From Rubrivivax sp. (lineage in GTDB: Bacteria > Pseudomonadota > Gammaproteobacteria > Burkholderiales > Burkholderiaceae_C), in NCBI GenBank assembly GCA_020248915.1, contig JADCGP010000005.1, positions 210,506 to 274,505 on the forward strand: a stretch of 64,000 nucleotides of DNA. Reading direction: 5' to 3'. The notes below the pieces were generated by a model. It saw only the letters and a list, made by a program, of their open reading frames with translations, had not been told where the DNA came from and did no database searches. Position numbers and translations under genes: made by a program. Shown in pieces: positions 60,879-64,000 of this stretch (positions within the stretch are counted from its first letter, which is position 1; every line of letters begins with the position of its first letter).

Positions 60879-60946
60879 GGCTCGCGCAGTCTAGGGCCAG
60901 CAGGCCTTCGCGGCATGACGGCCCCGGACCCGCAACCGGTGCGGAC

Positions 60947-60960
60947 TTGACGCGCTGCAA
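60947..60960. promoter_or_regulatory. Degenerate FNR/CRP-family site between the acetyltransferase and stress-protein genes
   Basis: TTGACGCGCTGCAA: the left half-site is perfect, the right half degenerate but keeping CAA (TTG-N8-CAA). A -10-like GATGAT (60982-60987) gives a start near 60995 and a dyad centre at about -41, the same class II spacing as at 39491. It favours the ATG at 61020 over 60993 for the stress protein. Confidence 0.4.
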
Positions 60961-61019
60961 CCGCGCCCGTCGCGGCTGGGCGATGATCAGAGATGTCCAC
61001 GACCCCTGGGGAGACCGCC

Positions 61020-61496
61020 ATGGCCGCGCCGCTGAAGATCCTGCTTGCCGTCGACGGCTCGGCGCACGCGCTGGCCGCGGTGCGCTGCGCGTTGCGGCTG
61101 GCCGCCGGCCGGCCCGGCTGTTCCTTCGTGCTCGTCAACGTCCAGGAGCCGGCCTCGCTGTACGAGGTCGTGGTGGCGCACGACGCCGACCGCATCGCCG
61201 CGGTCAAGCGCGGCGCCGGCGCCGACCTCCTCGCGCCGGCCGAGGCGCTGCTCGATGCCGCCGGCGTGGAGTACGAGAGCGAGGTCGCCGCCGGCCGGCC
61301 CGAGCACCTGCTGCTGGAGCTGGCCGAGAACTACGGCTGCGAGCTGATCGCCTTGGGCGCCCGCGGCGCCAGTGCCGATCCGGACGCCGCCGGCGGCCTG
61401 GGCGGCGTGGCGCGCGCGGTCCTGGAGGGCGCTGCCCCGGCGGTGCTGACGGCGCGCGCCGGCGACGACGGCGGCGCCGTGGCCTCCGGGGCCTGA
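61020..61496 (+). CDS. Universal stress protein family
   Basis: 158 aa from ATG 61020, preceded by GGGGAGA (61006-61012); ATG 60993 would add nine residues. UspA fold: LKILLAVDGSAHALAAVRCA, FVLVNVQEP and LLLELAENYGCELIALGARG. The usual ATP-binding G-x2-G-x9-G-S/T motif begins (GARG) but ends GGLG instead of GS, so ATP binding is uncertain. The last 166 nt overlap the tail of the opposite-strand reductase gene. Divergent from the Pat-like gene. Confidence 0.87.
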   Translation: MAAPLKILLAVDGSAHALAAVRCALRLAAGRPGCSFVLVNVQEPASLYEVVVAHDADRIAAVKRGAGADLLAPAEALLDAAGVEYESEVAAGRPEHLLLELAENYGCELIALGARGASADPDAAGGLGGVARAVLEGAAPAVLTARAGDDGGAVASGA

Positions 61497-63619
61497 CGGG
61501 CGCCGGCACCCGCACCGGCACGGACGCCACGCCGCGCGCCACGGCCTGCCGCGGCGGCGCGGCGGGCCCGCGCCTCGAGGGCCAGCGTGCGCACGCGCTC
61601 GATGTCGGCGTCGCTGAACACGCCGTTGACGCCGGAGATCGCCGCCAGCCGCATGCCGTGCTCGAGGCCGAGCTTGTAGATCTCGTGCACCTTGGTCCAC
61701 TCGATGCGGCGCCCGACGGTGTAGTTCTCGAAGCGGCCCGCCAGCGCCAGCACGATCGTCTCGGCCAGGCACGCGTACACCACGCCCGGCGGCAGGCCGA
61801 TGTCCTTCATCTTCACGTCGCCCGGCAGCAGGATCTCGCCCGACTCGATGACCAGCACGTCGGGGCGGCGTGCCACCTCCCCGGGCGGCAGGTCGAGCGG
61901 CCGCGCGACGTCGGTGATCACGCAGCCCGGCTTTACCTTCATGATGTCGAGCACGCGGCTGCCGGCCCCGGAGGTGGCGGTGACCACCATGTCCATCTCC
62001 GGCAGGGCCGGGTCGGTGCGGGCGGCCAGGTGCAGCGTCGCATCGGGCGTGTCGGCCAGGATCGACGCCTTCAGCGCCAGCAGCTTGGCGGTCTCCGGGC
62101 TGACGAGCCACACCTCCTCCGCGGCACGCGCCAGCAGCCGGGCGCAGGCCGCGCCGATGGCGCCGGTGGCGCCCACCACCATCGCCTTGAACCGGACCCG
62201 GCCCTTGCCGCGCGGGCGCGGCAGCAGCCGCATCCGCAGCAGGGCGTCGTGCGCCGCCCACAGCGCGGCGCTGGCGCTGTAGCTGTTGCCGGTGGTGATC
62301 GGCAGCGGCGCCTGGCGCGCCACCGTCACGCCCGCGTCCCCCACCACCTTGGTGAACGCGCCCAACCCCATGATCTGGGCGCCCAGCCGGCGTGCCATCC
62401 GCGCCGCGGCCAGCAGCCGGCGGTACGTGAACTCGGGCGGGTGGTTCATGATCTCGCGCGGCGTGCCGCCGACGCTGATCAGCCAGCCCTCGGCCTCGGC
62501 ACCGGTGGGGCTGCGGATGCCCTCCACGCGCGAGTAGACGAAGGGCGGCGCCCAGGCCAGCACCTTTTCCAGCGTGTCCATCATCGGCGCGGCCAGCGCG
62601 GGCGGCGCCACGCGCGACAGCACCCGCACCGGCTCGACGACCTTGAAGTACTCCTGCGACAGCGGGTGGATCACGAAGGCGAAGCGGCTGGTGCGCCGCC
62701 AGCCCCCCGGGTAGAGCAGCCGCGGCGCCAGGTCCAGGTCGGACTCGGACAGGATGGCGAGGTAGTCGTCGTCCAGCAGCGCGCCGGCCTCGCGCCCGGT
62801 GGTGGCCAGGATCATCGCGTCCAGCAGCGCCGGGTCGAGCGCGTGGCCCGACAGCTGCGGCGCCGCGTCGATGACCAGTTCCACGCCCTTGTCGCGCAGC
62901 TGCGCGAGGCGCTCGTCGCCGACCGTGGTGGTGACGACGATCTTGCCCGCCAGCTCCTGGAGGCCGTAGCGGTCGAGCTCGTGGACCGGAGCCACCACGA
63001 CGTGGGCGTGGGCCAGGGCATGCCGCATCGTGTGGTCGGCCCAGCGCCCGAGCAGGTCGGCGTTCATCAGCCGCGGGGGCACCCACTGCGCCGCCGCGTG
63101 CGCGCCCTGCGCGTACAGCGCCAGCGCGTCGAGCGAGCCGAGCAGCTTGGGCACGCCGAGCTGCCGCACCGGGTCGGCGAAGCGCAGGTTGGGCGTCACC
63201 TCGGCCAGCGCCTGCGCCACCTTCTGCTGCGCGACGCCGTCGAAGAACAGCACGCGGGCGTTGTCGAAGATCCGACCGGCCTCGGCCTGGGCGCGGCGCA
63301 CCGCCCACTCGAGCATCAGGTCGGCCAGGCGCGCCCCGGTGGACAGCGGCGATTGCATCACCGCGGCGCGCAGCCGCGCGCCGAGGCGGCCGCGCTCGTG
63401 CAGGTCGCGGGCGCCGCGGCCGAGTCGGGCGCTGTCCTTGACCAGGCCGAGCCCGATCGCGTCGGCGCGACCGTCCCACTCGCGCAGCAGCGCCAGCGCC
63501 CGGGCCGTGCTGCCGTCGGTGCCGAGCCGCCGCACCGCCAGCGTCTGGCCGAGGAAGCGGGTGCGCAGGCGGAAGTCCCGGCTCGCCGGGCCGAGACTGA
63601 CGCCGATCACGGTTTTCAT
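61331..63619 (-). CDS. Large dehydrogenase with cyanobacterial acyl-ACP-reductase-like C-terminal half
   Basis: 762 aa; ATG 63619 has an AGGAA ribosome site. Residues 1 to about 340 form an N-terminal region I cannot place. From about 370 the sequence matches the long-chain acyl-ACP reductase (AAR) layout: LGAQIMGLGAFTKVVGDAG, LPITTGNSYSA, Rossmann loop VVGATGAIG (481-489), KPGCVITDVARPLDL with Cys566 aligning to the AAR catalytic Cys, and CLAETIVLALAGRFENYTVG. The last 60 or so residues are Ala/Arg/Pro-rich and overlap the stress-protein gene antisense. Divergent from an iron alcohol dehydrogenase 47 bp away. AAR similarity is judged by eye; substrate unproven. Confidence 0.75.
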   Translation of the reverse strand: MKTVIGVSLGPASRDFRLRTRFLGQTLAVRRLGTDGSTARALALLREWDGRADAIGLGLVKDSARLGRGARDLHERGRLGARLRAAVMQSPLSTGARLADLMLEWAVRRAQAEAGRIFDNARVLFFDGVAQQKVAQALAEVTPNLRFADPVRQLGVPKLLGSLDALALYAQGAHAAAQWVPPRLMNADLLGRWADHTMRHALAHAHVVVAPVHELDRYGLQELAGKIVVTTTVGDERLAQLRDKGVELVIDAAPQLSGHALDPALLDAMILATTGREAGALLDDDYLAILSESDLDLAPRLLYPGGWRRTSRFAFVIHPLSQEYFKVVEPVRVLSRVAPPALAAPMMDTLEKVLAWAPPFVYSRVEGIRSPTGAEAEGWLISVGGTPREIMNHPPEFTYRRLLAAARMARRLGAQIMGLGAFTKVVGDAGVTVARQAPLPITTGNSYSASAALWAAHDALLRMRLLPRPRGKGRVRFKAMVVGATGAIGAACARLLARAAEEVWLVSPETAKLLALKASILADTPDATLHLAARTDPALPEMDMVVTATSGAGSRVLDIMKVKPGCVITDVARPLDLPPGEVARRPDVLVIESGEILLPGDVKMKDIGLPPGVVYACLAETIVLALAGRFENYTVGRRIEWTKVHEIYKLGLEHGMRLAAISGVNGVFSDADIERVRTLALEARARRAAAAGRGARRGVRAGAGAGARQAPEATAPPSSPARAVSTAGAAPSRTARATPPRPPAASGSALAPRAPKAISSQP

Positions 63620-63666
63620 GGCATTCCTGCGGCAAAGTGCGGACGGGCCGATGATGGAGCGAAGCG

Positions 63667-64000
63667 ATGGACGCCGGATTGATCCGCGGCAGGTTTCTCG
63701 ACGAGGCGCAGCGCCTGGCCGGCGGCGTGCTGCAGACCCTGGGCGACACCGGGCTGCCGCTGCTCAAGCAGGCGGCCGGCGTCGTCACGCGGCGGGTGCC
63801 GATCCCCCAGCCGCTGCTGCTGGTGGGTGCGGGTGCCGCGCTGCGGCTGGCGCACACGGTGGCCGGCTTCGGGCACCGGCGGCTGCTCGTCGTCACCGAC
63901 GCCGACATCGTGCGCCTGAAGCTGATCGCGCCCTTTCTGGCCGCACTGGATGCCGCGCGTGCGCCGCACGTGCTGTTCGACGCCGTGACGGCCGACGCGC
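63667..64000 (+). CDS. Iron-containing alcohol dehydrogenase, N-terminal part only
   Basis: Partial; 111 codons, running off the right edge. ATG 63667 has a GGAG site 7 nt upstream. About 45 extra N-terminal residues precede the Fe-ADH nucleotide-binding start: LLVGAGAALRLAHTVAGFGH, then RRLLVVTDADIVRLKLIAPF. This matches group III alcohol dehydrogenases. Expected to interconvert aldehydes and alcohols with NAD(P)H. Its divergent neighbour is an acyl-ACP-reductase-like enzyme, which suggests an aldehyde substrate. The metal site lies outside the window. Confidence 0.8.
   Translation, partial: MDAGLIRGRFLDEAQRLAGGVLQTLGDTGLPLLKQAAGVVTRRVPIPQPLLLVGAGAALRLAHTVAGFGHRRLLVVTDADIVRLKLIAPFLAALDAARAPHVLFDAVTADA

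Noticed and set aside
56832..60950. Plus-strand open frame of about 1370 codons across 58-61 kb
   Set aside because: Antisense to the Pat-like gene; low complexity with no recognisable motif.

Overview
The window is a very GC-rich bacterial chromosome segment. It is densely packed with housekeeping and metabolic genes and shows no tRNA, rRNA, IS element, prophage or CRISPR array. Gene content points to a betaproteobacterium of the order Burkholderiales, probably the Rubrivivax-Leptothrix-Ideonella side (inference). The evidence is the DUF971-ubiE-Tim44 and ubiJ-ubiB-fmdB-DUF502-aspS-nudB-EEP-clsB gene order, an NAD-dependent formate dehydrogenase cluster (fdsGBA-fdhD-fdsD), a ugpBAECQ operon, a DUF3683 oxidoreductase fusion and a PEP-CTERM protein.

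Layout. 1-3.6 kb (-): secreted S8 protease (runs off the left edge) and a PEP-CTERM surface protein. 4.0-6.5 kb (+): argJ and an MFS exporter. 6.5-11.6 kb (-): ugpB-A-E-C-Q for glycerol-3-phosphate or glycerophosphodiester uptake. 11.9-15.8 kb (+): giant FAD/Fe-S oxidoreductase. 16.0-17.6 kb (+): DUF971, ubiE, short Tim44-like protein. 17.6-24.6 kb: an exopolysaccharide island, with an EpsD-like lipoprotein (+) and galE-manC-rfbB-rfbD-rfbA-rfbC (-), sitting between ubiE and ubiJ. 24.7-32.7 kb (+): ubiJ, ubiB, fmdB, DUF502, aspS, nudB, EEP hydrolase, clsB. 32.8-37.6 kb (-): RND permease, its fusion protein, DUF805. 37.8-43.9 kb: MBL-fold exonuclease (+), alanine-rich lipoprotein (-), and an ABC ATPase/permease/HlyD exporter operon (+). 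44.0-50.2 kb (-): fdsG-B-A-fdhD-fdsD with a divergent ModE/PBP-like regulator (50.4 kb, +). 51.7-58.2 kb: small hypothetical protein (+), hybrid histidine kinase plus a molybdopterin-fold protein (-), PLD-family lipoprotein (-), potassium channel (-), Ig-like lipoprotein (+). 58.2-64 kb: acyl-CoA-synthetase/GNAT protein (-), universal stress protein (+), a large reductase with a cyanobacterial acyl-ACP-reductase-like C-terminal half (-), and the start of an iron-containing alcohol dehydrogenase (+).

How the genes fit together. The envelope and export theme is strong: nucleotide sugars, cardiolipin synthesis, two efflux or exporter operons, lipoproteins and PEP-CTERM. Respiratory and low-oxygen metabolism is represented by ubiquinone genes, formate dehydrogenase and two FNR/CRP-type palindromes with class II promoter spacing. 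The most unusual finding is the divergent reductase/alcohol-dehydrogenase pair at the right edge, which could form an acyl-ACP to aldehyde to alcohol route not usually attributed to this group. Start codons, residue numbers and hairpins were worked out by eye. Family assignments rest on recognised motifs, not searches.
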